A stretch of 64,000 bases of DNA, taken from positions 2,666,001-2,730,000 of the forward strand of contig NZ_CP014944.1 in assembly GCF_001767295.1 (NCBI RefSeq). Reading direction: 5' to 3'. Shown piece by piece: positions 46,142 through 55,130 of this stretch. Below the pieces are notes generated by a model. The model ran no database searches. It had not been told where the DNA came from and worked only from the letters and a program-made list of their open reading frames with translations. A program made the translations under genes and the position numbers. The stretch comes from Colwellia sp. PAMC 20917 (GTDB lineage: Bacteria; Pseudomonadota; Gammaproteobacteria; Enterobacterales; Alteromonadaceae). The first letter of the stretch is position 1; the number at the start of each line of letters is the position of its first letter.

Positions 46142-46633
46142 TTAGCGCAACTTGCTATGAATTTTTAACCCGTTTGTCGCAATAGCTTGGCTTAATGCTA
46201 AAACAGGCTTGCCATTGGGTAGTGTTAGCTTAGGTGATAACTCTGCAAGTGGTAGCAAGACAAATTCACGAAGCTCTAAACCATAATGAGGCACGGTTAA
46301 GCGTTCGTGGTTAATGGTTTGATTATCGTATAAAAGCATATCTAAATCGAGAATACGTGCTCCCCAGCGATTATCCTTTCGAACACGACCAGCATTATTT
46401 TCGATGGCTTGTAATTCGTTGAGTAAATCTAAAGGATTAAGGTCAGTTGTTAATGAGGCAACAGCATTCATATAGTCAGGTTGGTCTTGTGGTCCCATCG
46501 GGCGACTAAAATACAGCGAAGAAACACCGTCAAGTGTGGTGTTTTTTATTTGTGTTAAGGACGCAACTGCAAGTTCTATTTGTTTTTGAGGATCAGACAA
46601 GTTACTGCCTAATCCAACATAGACTAACGCCAT
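46142..46633 (-). CDS. folK: 2-amino-4-hydroxy-6-hydroxymethyldihydropteridine diphosphokinase
   Basis: FolK (HPPK) pyrophosphorylates the pterin before coupling to p-aminobenzoate in folate synthesis. The 163-residue product has YVGLGSNLSDP at the start and the ATP/metal-binding RWGARILDLDMLLYD. Its ATG overlaps the pcnB stop by one base (TAATG), so translation is coupled to pcnB, as in other gammaproteobacteria. Confidence 0.96.
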   Translation of the reverse strand: MALVYVGLGSNLSDPQKQIELAVASLTQIKNTTLDGVSSLYFSRPMGPQDQPDYMNAVASLTTDLNPLDLLNELQAIENNAGRVRKDNRWGARILDLDMLLYDNQTINHERLTVPHYGLELREFVLLPLAELSPKLTLPNGKPVLALSQAIATNGLKIHSKLR

Positions 46634-48072
46634 TAATCGCTACTGCTCGATTTGTCTTCGCGAGCAACCCGACGTTTTCTAGGACTTCTTCGGCTGGTAG
46701 TTCGTGATTGGGCAATACTTTTTATCATCAATTCTTGCGTGTTGTGGTCATTCACTTGAAAGTCAGTCCACCACTTTGCTAACTCTTCTAATGCTGGGTT
46801 TTCAGGTGTTGCTTCTATTTGGGCTCTCAGTAAAAGAAAATCATATCCCGCACGGAATTTCTGATGTTCTAACGCCTTATAAGCACGTTTACCATCTCTA
46901 CGACTTAGCTTATCTTGCAGGATCCATATATCTTTCATTACTGCTTGAAAACGTTTAGGGATACCTATACTGCGCTGTTGTTCAGACATTATTTCGCTTA
47001 AAGCAGCAAAAAATACATCTTGGGGTGACAGCTGTGGTTGTGCACTACGTAAACGTTCAACATGACTTTGCAGTGGATACCAAAGCATAGCGGCAAATAA
47101 GAATGCTGGGGTGACGCGTTGTTCATTATTAATACGGCTATCGGTATTTTCCAGGGCTTGCACGATAAAACGTTCAATATGCGGATGATTGCCTTTACTT
47201 AGCATTTGGTCAGTTGCTGGGAAAAAATAGCGAAATAAATCATACTTTCTTAACTGCTGAAAAGTAAGTTGCGCTTTGCCGGCAATAAATAACTTTAAAA
47301 ACTCTTCGAACATTCTTGCTGGAGGTATATTTGCCATTAAAGGAGCTAATTCAGCAATTGGCGCTTCTGTTTCTGGGCTAATGGTCATATCTAGCTTAGT
47401 GGCAAATCTAATTGCACGTAGCATACGAACCGGATCTTCACGATATCGTGTTTCAGGATCACCAATCAAACGGATTAATTTAGCGTTAATGTCGCCAATA
47501 CCGTTAGCAAAATCATGTACTTTAAAATCTTTTGCACTGTAGTAAAGTGCGTTAATGGTAAAGTCACGACGTTCTGCATCTTCTTCGATAGAGCCATAAA
47601 TATTATCACGCAGTAACATGCCGTCTTCACTTTGTTTTGAAGTCTTTTGGCAACTTTGCTCTTTCTCTGGCGCATTTTCATGGTGGCCACGGAATGTTGC
47701 TACTTCAATAATTTCACGGCCAAAAACAATATGAGCTAACCGGAAACGGCGACCTATTAATCGACAATTGCGAAATAAATCTTTAATTTGTTCAGGAGTC
47801 GCATTAGTTGCTATATCAAAGTCTTTTGGCTCTAAACCCAATAACAAATCACGTACACCACCACCGACTAAATAGGCGTCATAGCCACCACTATTTAAGC
47901 GGTAAAGCACTTTTAAAGCGTTGTTGCTCATTTTCTTACGAGAAACATTATGCTGGTCGCGTGTTAAAACAGTAGAGCCTGAGGTCGGCTGAATTTTAGT
48001 TGAGCTTTTAGCCATTTTTTTAGAGGCTTTGCCTAATACTCTTTTACACAAGTTGATAACACTTTTGATAAT
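46633..48072 (-). CDS. pcnB: Poly(A) polymerase I, predicted AUU start
   Basis: PcnB adds 3' poly(A) tails that promote RNA decay. Key motifs are the nucleotidyltransferase LVGGGVRDLLLG, DFDIATNATPEQ and RRFRLAHIVFG, then FRNCRLIGR and IRLIGDPETRYREDPVRMLRA (RNA-binding neck); the C-terminus is Arg-rich (SRRSPRKRRVAR). I place the start at ATT 48072: AAGG lies 5 bases upstream, and the predicted N-terminus, (M)IKSVINLCKRVLG, aligns without gaps with E. coli (M)FTRVANFCRKVLS, which is known to start at AUU. A GTG at 48129 and an ATG at 48015 are alternatives. Product about 479 residues. Confidence 0.93.
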   Translation of the reverse strand: MIKSVINLCKRVLGKASKKMAKSSTKIQPTSGSTVLTRDQHNVSRKKMSNNALKVLYRLNSGGYDAYLVGGGVRDLLLGLEPKDFDIATNATPEQIKDLFRNCRLIGRRFRLAHIVFGREIIEVATFRGHHENAPEKEQSCQKTSKQSEDGMLLRDNIYGSIEEDAERRDFTINALYYSAKDFKVHDFANGIGDINAKLIRLIGDPETRYREDPVRMLRAIRFATKLDMTISPETEAPIAELAPLMANIPPARMFEEFLKLFIAGKAQLTFQQLRKYDLFRYFFPATDQMLSKGNHPHIERFIVQALENTDSRINNEQRVTPAFLFAAMLWYPLQSHVERLRSAQPQLSPQDVFFAALSEIMSEQQRSIGIPKRFQAVMKDIWILQDKLSRRDGKRAYKALEHQKFRAGYDFLLLRAQIEATPENPALEELAKWWTDFQVNDHNTQELMIKSIAQSRTTSRRSPRKRRVAREDKSSSSD

Positions 48073-48218
48073 ACTGGCCTTGATTGGATAATGTGGGAAG
48101 TTGAAACATCTTATAATGCTAGGTTTCACTTTTTATTGGCTACAATAATATATCACGGGGCAATAAAAGAGAATATAAAACGTTTGAAAATTCAACAAAC
48201 ACCCGTTTTACTTGAATA

Positions 48219-49100
48219 TTACTGACAAAATGCTATTTCTTGCTGCTTAGGGATCGCATCTGTAGACCAGTTTTCGATCGCCCACTCTATTATTTGTGTG
48301 GCTGAATAAGCATAAAGATCTTTAGGTGGATGTTGTCCAAGAAAATTAAGGGCTGCGATTAAGGAAGGGGTTGGATTGTTATTATCAATGGCAGGGGCTT
48401 TGTTTTGTTTACTGAGTTTAAAACCAGTTGCATCAACGGCTAATGGAATATGGCCAAACTGTGGCGCTTGATAACCTAGTTGTTGATAAAAACTTAACTG
48501 CCTTACCGTTGGATCAAGTAAATCACAGCCTCGAATAACATGGCTAATATTTTGATAAATATCATCAACTACAACAGCAAGTTGATAAGCAAATAGCCCA
48601 TCTTTTCTGGCTAAAATAAAGTCTTCTTTGGCAAGCTGTTGCGGACAAAAATAATCACCTTGTATTAAATCATGATAGTGATAAATACCGTGGAGATTAC
48701 GAAACCGCGTAGCACTATTTGTTTGCGGATGATTTTTTTTTCTGCACTGACCTTGATAAATCCCGCCCTGGGCCTTGATTTCAGCGCGTGTACATTGGCA
48801 GTGGTAAGTGAGTTTTTGCTCTGCTAATTGTTTTAAAACGTCACGATATAAATCGCTTTGCTGACTTTGATATAAAACAGGTTCGTCCCAGTGGAGTCCA
48901 TAAGCATCGAGTGTTGTTAAAATTGCAGCACTGGCGCCGAGCATTTCACGGGGAGGGTCTATATCTTCAATACGAACTAACCATAAACCTTGCTGATTTT
49001 TTGCATGTAAATAGCTGGCGAGTGCGGCGATTAAAGAGCCAAAATGAAGGAAACCCGAAGGGGATGGAGCAAAACGGCCACGATATTGAGTCGTAGACAT
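48219..49100 (-). CDS. gluQ: Glutamyl-Q tRNA(Asp) synthetase
   Basis: GluQ (YadB) charges the queuosine of tRNA-Asp with glutamate. The product resembles the catalytic half of GluRS: GRFAPSPSGFLHFGSLIAAL (HIGH region), zinc ligands in CQCTRAEIKAQGG then QCRKK, and the KLSKQNK signature. It has no anticodon-binding domain. I start it at ATG 49100 (MSTTQYRGRF), matching the family; an ATG 15 codons upstream has no better ribosome binding site. It sits between dksA and pcnB as in E. coli. Confidence 0.95.
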   Translation of the reverse strand: MSTTQYRGRFAPSPSGFLHFGSLIAALASYLHAKNQQGLWLVRIEDIDPPREMLGASAAILTTLDAYGLHWDEPVLYQSQQSDLYRDVLKQLAEQKLTYHCQCTRAEIKAQGGIYQGQCRKKNHPQTNSATRFRNLHGIYHYHDLIQGDYFCPQQLAKEDFILARKDGLFAYQLAVVVDDIYQNISHVIRGCDLLDPTVRQLSFYQQLGYQAPQFGHIPLAVDATGFKLSKQNKAPAIDNNNPTPSLIAALNFLGQHPPKDLYAYSATQIIEWAIENWSTDAIPKQQEIAFCQ

Positions 49101-49184
49101 ACTCAAATATTGTGGCCGCGTAATATTAATTTTGTCGTGATTCATATAATGAACACGTTAGCGTAATATTATTTAATCAAGCAT

Positions 49185-49625
49185 CTAACCTGCTAATTGG
49201 CGTTCTTTAATCTCAGCAAGTGTTTTACATTCAATACATAAATCGGCAGTTGGGCGTGCTTCTAAACGACGAATGCCAATTTCAATACCACATGAATCAC
49301 AGAAGCCAAATTCATCTTCTTCAATCAATTGTAATGTTTTTTCAATTTTTTTAATGAGTTTACGTTCACGATCTCGTGTGCGTAGCTCTAAACTGAACTC
49401 TTCTTCTTGAGCTGCTCGGTCAACCGGATCAGGGAAGTTTGCTGCTTCGTCTTGCATATGCATAACTGTACGGTCAACTTCTTCGCGAAGCTGCACTCGC
49501 CAAGCATCAAGAATTTTCTTGAAATGCTCTAATTGAGCAGCGTTCATGTACTCTTCGTTGGCTTTCTCTGCGTACGGCATTACGCCCGCTAATGCTAAAA
49601 TACCTAGTACTTTTTTGGCTGGCAT
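49185..49625 (-). CDS. dksA: RNA polymerase-binding transcription factor DksA
   Basis: DksA binds the RNA polymerase secondary channel and, with ppGpp, controls stable RNA and amino-acid promoters. The 146-residue product has the coiled-coil tip [19 protein letters not shown] and the four-cysteine zinc finger CDSCGIEIG then ADLCIECK. The length and the ending [13 protein letters not shown] are typical. A good ribosome binding site (AGGAG) precedes the ATG. Confidence 0.98.
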   Translation of the reverse strand: MPAKKVLGILALAGVMPYAEKANEEYMNAAQLEHFKKILDAWRVQLREEVDRTVMHMQDEAANFPDPVDRAAQEEEFSLELRTRDRERKLIKKIEKTLQLIEEDEFGFCDSCGIEIGIRRLEARPTADLCIECKTLAEIKERQLAG

Positions 49626-49944
49626 GCTTATTCTCCTAAATGCTACATCGACCTACATGGCGAAGTTGTTGCTCTTTCATTAAAAGCTACACCCGTGGTT
49701 GCAATTGCCAATAATAAATAGACCTGAAATACCCAGTCTATATTGCGTTGCACGAATCATAATTCAAGGCTTTCGTTACAATTAACTTAAAAAATAATTA
49801 TTTTTCTTTTAAATCAAACGGTTGTGGGTTCGTTCGGAAAAGTGGAAATATTTTTGTATACTATTTTTTAACAATTTATTTTTGAGCAAGCTTTTTTAAC
49901 AATTTTTGTTAGGGTGAGTCAATGTATTTAACTCTTTTTTTTGG
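49626..49944. other. Non-coding region between dksA and sfsA
   Basis: About 320 bases with the dksA promoter region. It is very A/T-rich from 49790 on. I see no gene, no strong hairpin and no clear operator. Confidence 0.4.
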
Positions 49945-50685
49945 TTAATCAGTTACATTTTCCGCGAACCTTACCGGCAAGGAGTCGACCAAAGACATTT
50001 GAATGTTATTGATATCTTCCTTAAAGCTTACCTTGTAAGCAATAACCTCAACACCCTGCTCCTTAGCTTGTGATAGAAGTTCTGCATATTTAGCGTCAAT
50101 ATGCTGTGCGGCCATAACGCTTTCAATCCCACTATGAAGTACAGCAAATAACAAAATAGCTCGATGACCTTGTTGTTTCATTTGCATGAGTTCACGCAAA
50201 TGTTTCTGACCTCGAAGCGTGACTGCGTCAGGAAAGTAGCCTTGCTTACTTATAGAGCTATCACTTAGTAGGGTAACACTTTTAACTTCTATATAAGTTA
50301 AAACATCGTTTTTGTCAGTAAGTAAGAAGTCGATTTTACTATTTTCATCACCGTATTTTACTTCTCGCCTTAACGTTTTATAGTTGTGCAGTTCATTAAT
50401 GGTTCTATTAGTCAGTGCTTCTTCAACTAATTGGTTGGCACGTAGGGTATTTACACATATAAAATGATCATTGTGTGTTTGAGTAATTTCCCAACTGTAA
50501 GGATATTTACGTTTTTTATTATCGGAAGTACTGTACCAGACAGTATCTTTTTCTGTAGCACAACCGGTCATAGCACCTGTATTGGCGACATGAAGTGTTG
50601 TTTCAGTACCATCTTCTAATATGATATCTGCAAGGAAACGTTTATAACGTTTGATTAAAATCGCTTTTTTAAGATTTATGTTCAT
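49945..50685 (-). CDS. sfsA: Sugar fermentation stimulation protein A homologue
   Basis: The 246-residue product matches Sfs[16 protein letters not shown] then [11 protein letters not shown], the YPYSWEIT segment, and [21 protein letters not shown], whose Asp...Glu-x-Lys pattern suggests a PD-(D/E)XK nuclease fold. The family binds DNA in E. coli; the true role is unsettled. It heads the conserved sfsA-dksA-gluQ-pcnB series. The cysteine-free Lys-rich N-terminus is normal. Confidence 0.93.
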   Translation of the reverse strand: MNINLKKAILIKRYKRFLADIILEDGTETTLHVANTGAMTGCATEKDTVWYSTSDNKKRKYPYSWEITQTHNDHFICVNTLRANQLVEEALTNRTINELHNYKTLRREVKYGDENSKIDFLLTDKNDVLTYIEVKSVTLLSDSSISKQGYFPDAVTLRGQKHLRELMQMKQQGHRAILLFAVLHSGIESVMAAQHIDAKYAELLSQAKEQGVEVIAYKVSFKEDINNIQMSLVDSLPVRFAENVTD

Positions 50686-51090
50686 TGGAAAAATAAATGA
50701 TAAGTTTTATTAATGTTACGTTATGTACTGACAAACCGCTAACTTTTGTTAGTGGTACTTTCTTGGCCAACAACACTCGCTAAAATTATTGCAAAGTTAG
50801 CCTTATTGTCTAAAGCCAGTCTTATACTTCTCAGTTAATAAGCGTTAAAAGATAGTGGTTTTGATAAAATATTCCAAAGATATTTTGGTGCTGGTGTTAG
50901 AAAAGTACAACAAGAAAACTGCAGTATTATATCGTTAAATAATCCGTTTTCGCTGCTGAAACAGCCTTGTCTAGAGCTGATTTTTGGCTAGGTTTACAAT
51001 CATTAAATAACTACTTTTCAAAAAATATCGGCTTTGCTTAAGGATAAGTATAAACTAAGACGTATTAATTTATGATCTTCAGGATAGTTT
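50686..51090. other. Non-coding divergent region between sfsA and pepB
   Basis: About 405 bases that must hold both promoters. CAGGAT lies just before the pepB ATG. GCTAACTTTTGTTAGTGG (50740-50757) could form a small hairpin. I see no gene or recognised RNA. Confidence 0.4.
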
Positions 51091-52380
51091 ATGACCCAAG
51101 TAACAAATATTCATTTATCAAAGCAAAGTAGTAATAATAATTGGCAAAGTGACAACCTTGTTCAGTATGTTGATAACGAACTTCATATCTGTTTGAAAGA
51201 TTCAAGTGGAACCCCCTTAAGACAGATTCAAAAAGCAGCACGTAGCATTGAGAAACTTGGCGTTAAGCATGCCCGTTTATCTGGTGATAACTGGCAAGCT
51301 GATACTCAATGGAGTTTTGCACTCGGTTTTACTTGCGTCGGAAAATTAACTAACGTTGAATTTACCGGTAGCAGCGAATGTATCAATAATTTGAACGACA
51401 AATTAGCCGTTTTTGCGTGGAGTCGTGATTTAATTAATCAAACACCTTCTGAGTTATATCCGCTTAAATTGGCTGAATTAGCGGCAGACTATATTAATGC
51501 ACAAGCACCTGCTTACGTCACTAGCAATATTATCTCTGGCGATGAATTGCAACAGCAAGGCTGGGTAGGCATTTATAATGTTGGTAAAGGCAGTATTAAT
51601 CCACCGTGTTTATTAGAAGTTGATTTTAACCCAACAGGTGATCCTGATGCGGCTGTATCTGCTTGTTTAGTCGGTAAAGGTATCACTTTTGATAGTGGCG
51701 GTTACAGCTTAAAGTCAAACGCAGGTATGTTTGACATGAAATGTGATATGGGTGGTGCTGCAGTGGTTGCTGGGGCTATGGCATTAGCCATTAGACAAGG
51801 TTTAAATAAACGCGTTAAGTTATTTTTATGTTGTGCTGAAAATATGGTCAGTAACGATGCTTATAAGTTGGGTGATATTTTAACTTATAAAAACGGTGTA
51901 ACGATGGAAGTCGCTAATACTGACGCTGAAGGTCGAATAGTACTGGCTGACGGTTTATTAGCAGCAAGCGAAACTAAGGCACCTCTTATTATTGACGCAG
52001 CAACACTAACCGGTGCGGCGGTAATGGCTACCGGTGGTGAATACAATGCTTTATTTACTTTAGACAATAAAGCTGCAGAACAAGCTAAAAAAGCCGCAGA
52101 GCAAGTGAATGAGCCAATATGGCAATTTCCTTTAGCTGCTTGGCATCAAGATAAATGTCCATCTGAATTTGCAGATACGGCAAACAGTCGACCTGTACCG
52201 GGTGGCGGTGCTGGCGGTGCAAGTAATGCGGCGGGATTTTTATCTAGATTTGTCGACAATGAAGGAGCAGGTTGGTTACATTTCGATTTAGCGACGGCTT
52301 ATAATGGCAGTAGCACTAGCCTCTTTAGTGCCGGAGGGACTGGCTTAGGTATTGCCACGATCGCTGAGTTAATTAAGTAA
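51091..52380 (+). CDS. pepB: Peptidase B (M17 leucyl aminopeptidase family)
   Basis: PepB is a cytoplasmic two-metal aminopeptidase that removes N-terminal residues from peptides. The 429-residue product carries the M17 motifs LVGKGITFDSGGYSLKS, MFDMKCDMGGAAVV and the signature NTDAEGRIVLADGL. It aligns by eye with E. coli PepB over its whole length, including the QKAARSIEKLGVKHARLSGD N-terminal segment. The start has CAGGAT upstream. It is a single gene with its own terminator. Confidence 0.95.
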   Translation: MTQVTNIHLSKQSSNNNWQSDNLVQYVDNELHICLKDSSGTPLRQIQKAARSIEKLGVKHARLSGDNWQADTQWSFALGFTCVGKLTNVEFTGSSECINNLNDKLAVFAWSRDLINQTPSELYPLKLAELAADYINAQAPAYVTSNIISGDELQQQGWVGIYNVGKGSINPPCLLEVDFNPTGDPDAAVSACLVGKGITFDSGGYSLKSNAGMFDMKCDMGGAAVVAGAMALAIRQGLNKRVKLFLCCAENMVSNDAYKLGDILTYKNGVTMEVANTDAEGRIVLADGLLAASETKAPLIIDAATLTGAAVMATGGEYNALFTLDNKAAEQAKKAAEQVNEPIWQFPLAAWHQDKCPSEFADTANSRPVPGGGAGGASNAAGFLSRFVDNEGAGWLHFDLATAYNGSSTSLFSAGGTGLGIATIAELIK

Positions 52381-52405
52381 TTTTTAATGTAACGTGTTAA
52401 TTGAT

Positions 52406-52439
52406 AAAAGCACAATAATGAAGATTATTGTGCTTTTTT
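52406..52439 (+). terminator. Rho-independent terminator after pepB
   Basis: AAAAGCACAATAAT and ATTATTGTGCTTTT form a 14-base stem closed by GAAG, followed by T6. Confidence 0.92.
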
Positions 52440-52581
52440 GTTTAGGCGATTAATATATTTACATTCATAGCGGTTATTTACCTGTTTTAGGCTGGCGAAC
52501 GAAATATAACAATATGGCTTGAAACGTTTGTGATAGAGTGACTATCAGCTTGTTACCCGACCCTATTTCATAAAAATTAAA

Positions 52582-55107
52582 ATGTCTGTTTCTCCATTAC
52601 CCATAGAAAACATCAAAGCGGAATTTCTTGATGCATTAACTCAGCATCAAACTCTTGTACTATCTGCTCCGCCAGGCGCGGGTAAATCAACAGGCCTACC
52701 GTTATGGCTATTAGCACTTGGCCAATTTAAAGGTAAAAAAATATACTTACTTCAACCTCGTCGTTTAGCGGCTAAAACAGTTGCTTGTTTTTTAGCGAAG
52801 CAGATAGGTCAGTCGGTCGGGAAAACAGTCGGTTATCGGTTGAAAAATGAAAGTAGGGTATCTGAAAATACTCAATTGGAGGTCATCACTGAAGGTATAT
52901 TCACCCAAATTATTCAGCATGACCCTGAGCTTGAAAATTGTGCTTTAGTGATCTTTGATGAGTTTCATGAAAGGTCACTGCATGCAGATTTAGCCTTTGC
53001 ATTAGCACGAGATACACAACAAGGGTTACGAGACGATTTAAAAATATTATTAATGTCAGCAACGTTAGCGACTGCTGAAATACTCAAGCAATTACCTGAC
53101 GCCGTTTCTCTTGCTAGTGAGGGTCGAAGTTTCCCTATTGATGTTAGTTATTCGCCAGTAAAAAATAGCCGATTATGGCGTGAACACGCGGTTAATATTT
53201 GCAAGAACGCAATAAACTCGCACCAAGGTTCAATATTGGTTTTTTTACCAGGTATCGCAGACATTCGTTTTCTTGCTGAAAAGTTAAGTGAGTTATTACC
53301 CAAGCATTTTTTATTATGTCCATTATATGGCAACTTAACGCTTGCCGAGCAACAACAGGCAATTTCGCCTACCGAGCAAGGGCTTCATAAAATTGTTTTA
53401 GCAACTAATATCGCAGAAACGAGTTTAACGATTGAGGGAATTGATTTAGTTATAGACAGTGGCTTAGAAAAAGTCGCCATCTACGACCGGCAAACGCTGA
53501 CAAATCAGTTACAGCAGCGTAATATTTCTAAGGCCTCTGCAATACAGCGTATGGGACGTGCGGGTCGAATGATGGCAGGTAAATGTATTCGACTTTACAG
53601 CGACGAAGACTTTCAGCGTAGGAACGAACAAAGTGCCAGTGAAATTCAACAAGCTGACTTACTTCCTATGGTTATAGAGGTTGCACGCTGGGGTGTTAAG
53701 CAATTTAATGAACTACCTCTGATAGAACTTCCGGCAAAACTACTCGAAACTCAAGCATGGCAAGAATTACAAAAGCTGCAGATACTTGACGATAAAAGAA
53801 ACTTAACCCCGCTTGGCAAAAATGTTGCTGGTTTTGCTTGTCATCCACGTTTTGCTAAAATGATTGTGAGAGCCTCAGCATTAGAAAAAAAACATCAATA
53901 CTTAGGATTAACAAACCTCGCCGCATTGTTAGCGTCATTGCTTGAAGACCGAGACATATTTCGTGGTGAACGTGCATTTACCGATTGTGACCTACGTCAC
54001 CGTTTGAGTGAGTTAATTCAGCAATCGACCAGCAAAAAATATCAGTCATTTTTCCAACAAACAAAAAAACACTTACAAAAAATTAATAAAGTTTCAGTAA
54101 CGAATTTATCAAGCTTACCAGTGGAATTAACTGGATTATTACTTGCTTTAGCTTATCCCGAGCGTATTGCTAAACAACGAGCACAATACGGCCATTTTTT
54201 AGCTGAAAATGGTAAAGGTCTTATGATCAATGAACAAGATGCGCTGGCGAGTGAAGATTATATTGTGGCTGCTACTTTAGCTGAATATCAACAAAAATTA
54301 CAAGTAAGACTTGCTGCACCGGTTGATATTAAACAGCTTATTAGTTTAGGGATTATCGCTGAAAAACAAATAAAACAACTTACCTACGATTCAAAAACCC
54401 AACGTATAAGTGCTAAGCAGCAAACAGTATTTGGTGCTATTGTCTTGTCAGAAAAACCCAGTAATGAACAAATAAGTGATGAAGCGCTAGCTACTTTATG
54501 GCAACAGCAAATTGAGCGAAATGGTCTGTCCTATCTTCATTGGCGCGAAGATGATCAAAAATTACTCAGTCGTTGGCGCTGGGTTAATCAAACTCAGCCG
54601 CATTTAAATTTTCCTAATGTTGAGGAAAGTGGTTTATTACAACACTTAGCTTTATGGTTAGTTCCTTTTATTGGTGGGATTAAAAATAAAAACCAGCTAG
54701 ATAAAGTAAATTTATCATCAGCATTATTATCGTTACTTGATTATAACCAGCAAAAAACCTTCGCTCGTATTGCCCCTGAGTATTTTGTTGGCCCAACAGG
54801 AAGACGTTGCCCAATTCGATATAGTGACGAGCAAGCGCCAATTGTTTCAATGCCTATGCAAGAGCTTTATGGCGTGAGTGTTACCCCTAAGGTTGGCGAT
54901 GATCAGCATAACAGCGATGTTTCCTTGATTATTGAGCTACTATCGCCGGCAAAGAGACCTATTCAAGTGACACAAGATCTTATTGCTTTTTGGCAAGGAA
55001 GCTACAAGGAAGTACAAAAAGAGATGAAAGCAAAATACCCTAAGCACTTTTGGCCCGATGATCCTGCTAATGCAAAGGCGACTAACCGTGTTAAAAAATA
55101 TATGTAA
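52582..55107 (+). CDS. hrpB: ATP-dependent helicase HrpB
   Basis: HrpB is a DEAH-type RNA helicase-like protein of unsettled role, linked to mRNA processing. The 841-residue product has Walker A SAPPGAGKSTGLPL, the DEFHER box, the SAT motif (LLMSATLAT), and QRMGRAGR (motif VI); the C-terminal HrpB-specific domain ends in KAKYPKHFWPDDP. Length is normal. It precedes mrcB by 23 bases, an arrangement conserved in gammaproteobacteria. Confidence 0.96.
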   Translation: MSVSPLPIENIKAEFLDALTQHQTLVLSAPPGAGKSTGLPLWLLALGQFKGKKIYLLQPRRLAAKTVACFLAKQIGQSVGKTVGYRLKNESRVSENTQLEVITEGIFTQIIQHDPELENCALVIFDEFHERSLHADLAFALARDTQQGLRDDLKILLMSATLATAEILKQLPDAVSLASEGRSFPIDVSYSPVKNSRLWREHAVNICKNAINSHQGSILVFLPGIADIRFLAEKLSELLPKHFLLCPLYGNLTLAEQQQAISPTEQGLHKIVLATNIAETSLTIEGIDLVIDSGLEKVAIYDRQTLTNQLQQRNISKASAIQRMGRAGRMMAGKCIRLYSDEDFQRRNEQSASEIQQADLLPMVIEVARWGVKQFNELPLIELPAKLLETQAWQELQKLQILDDKRNLTPLGKNVAGFACHPRFAKMIVRASALEKKHQYLGLTNLAALLASLLEDRDIFRGERAFTDCDLRHRLSELIQQSTSKKYQSFFQQTKKHLQKINKVSVTNLSSLPVELTGLLLALAYPERIAKQRAQYGHFLAENGKGLMINEQDALASEDYIVAATLAEYQQKLQVRLAAPVDIKQLISLGIIAEKQIKQLTYDSKTQRISAKQQTVFGAIVLSEKPSNEQISDEALATLWQQQIERNGLSYLHWREDDQKLLSRWRWVNQTQPHLNFPNVEESGLLQHLALWLVPFIGGIKNKNQLDKVNLSSALLSLLDYNQQKTFARIAPEYFVGPTGRRCPIRYSDEQAPIVSMPMQELYGVSVTPKVGDDQHNSDVSLIIELLSPAKRPIQVTQDLIAFWQGSYKEVQKEMKAKYPKHFWPDDPANAKATNRVKKYM

Positions 55108-55130
55108 TAAAGTATCAGCTTTATTAACGG

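Noticed and set aside
49828-49850. GGGTTCGTTCGG as part of a tRNA T-arm
   Set aside because: No acceptor or anticodon stem can be built around it.
51072-51131. 18-codon frame overlapping the pepB start as a leader peptide
   Set aside because: It has no independent ribosome binding site and overlaps pepB out of frame; no attenuator structure is seen.
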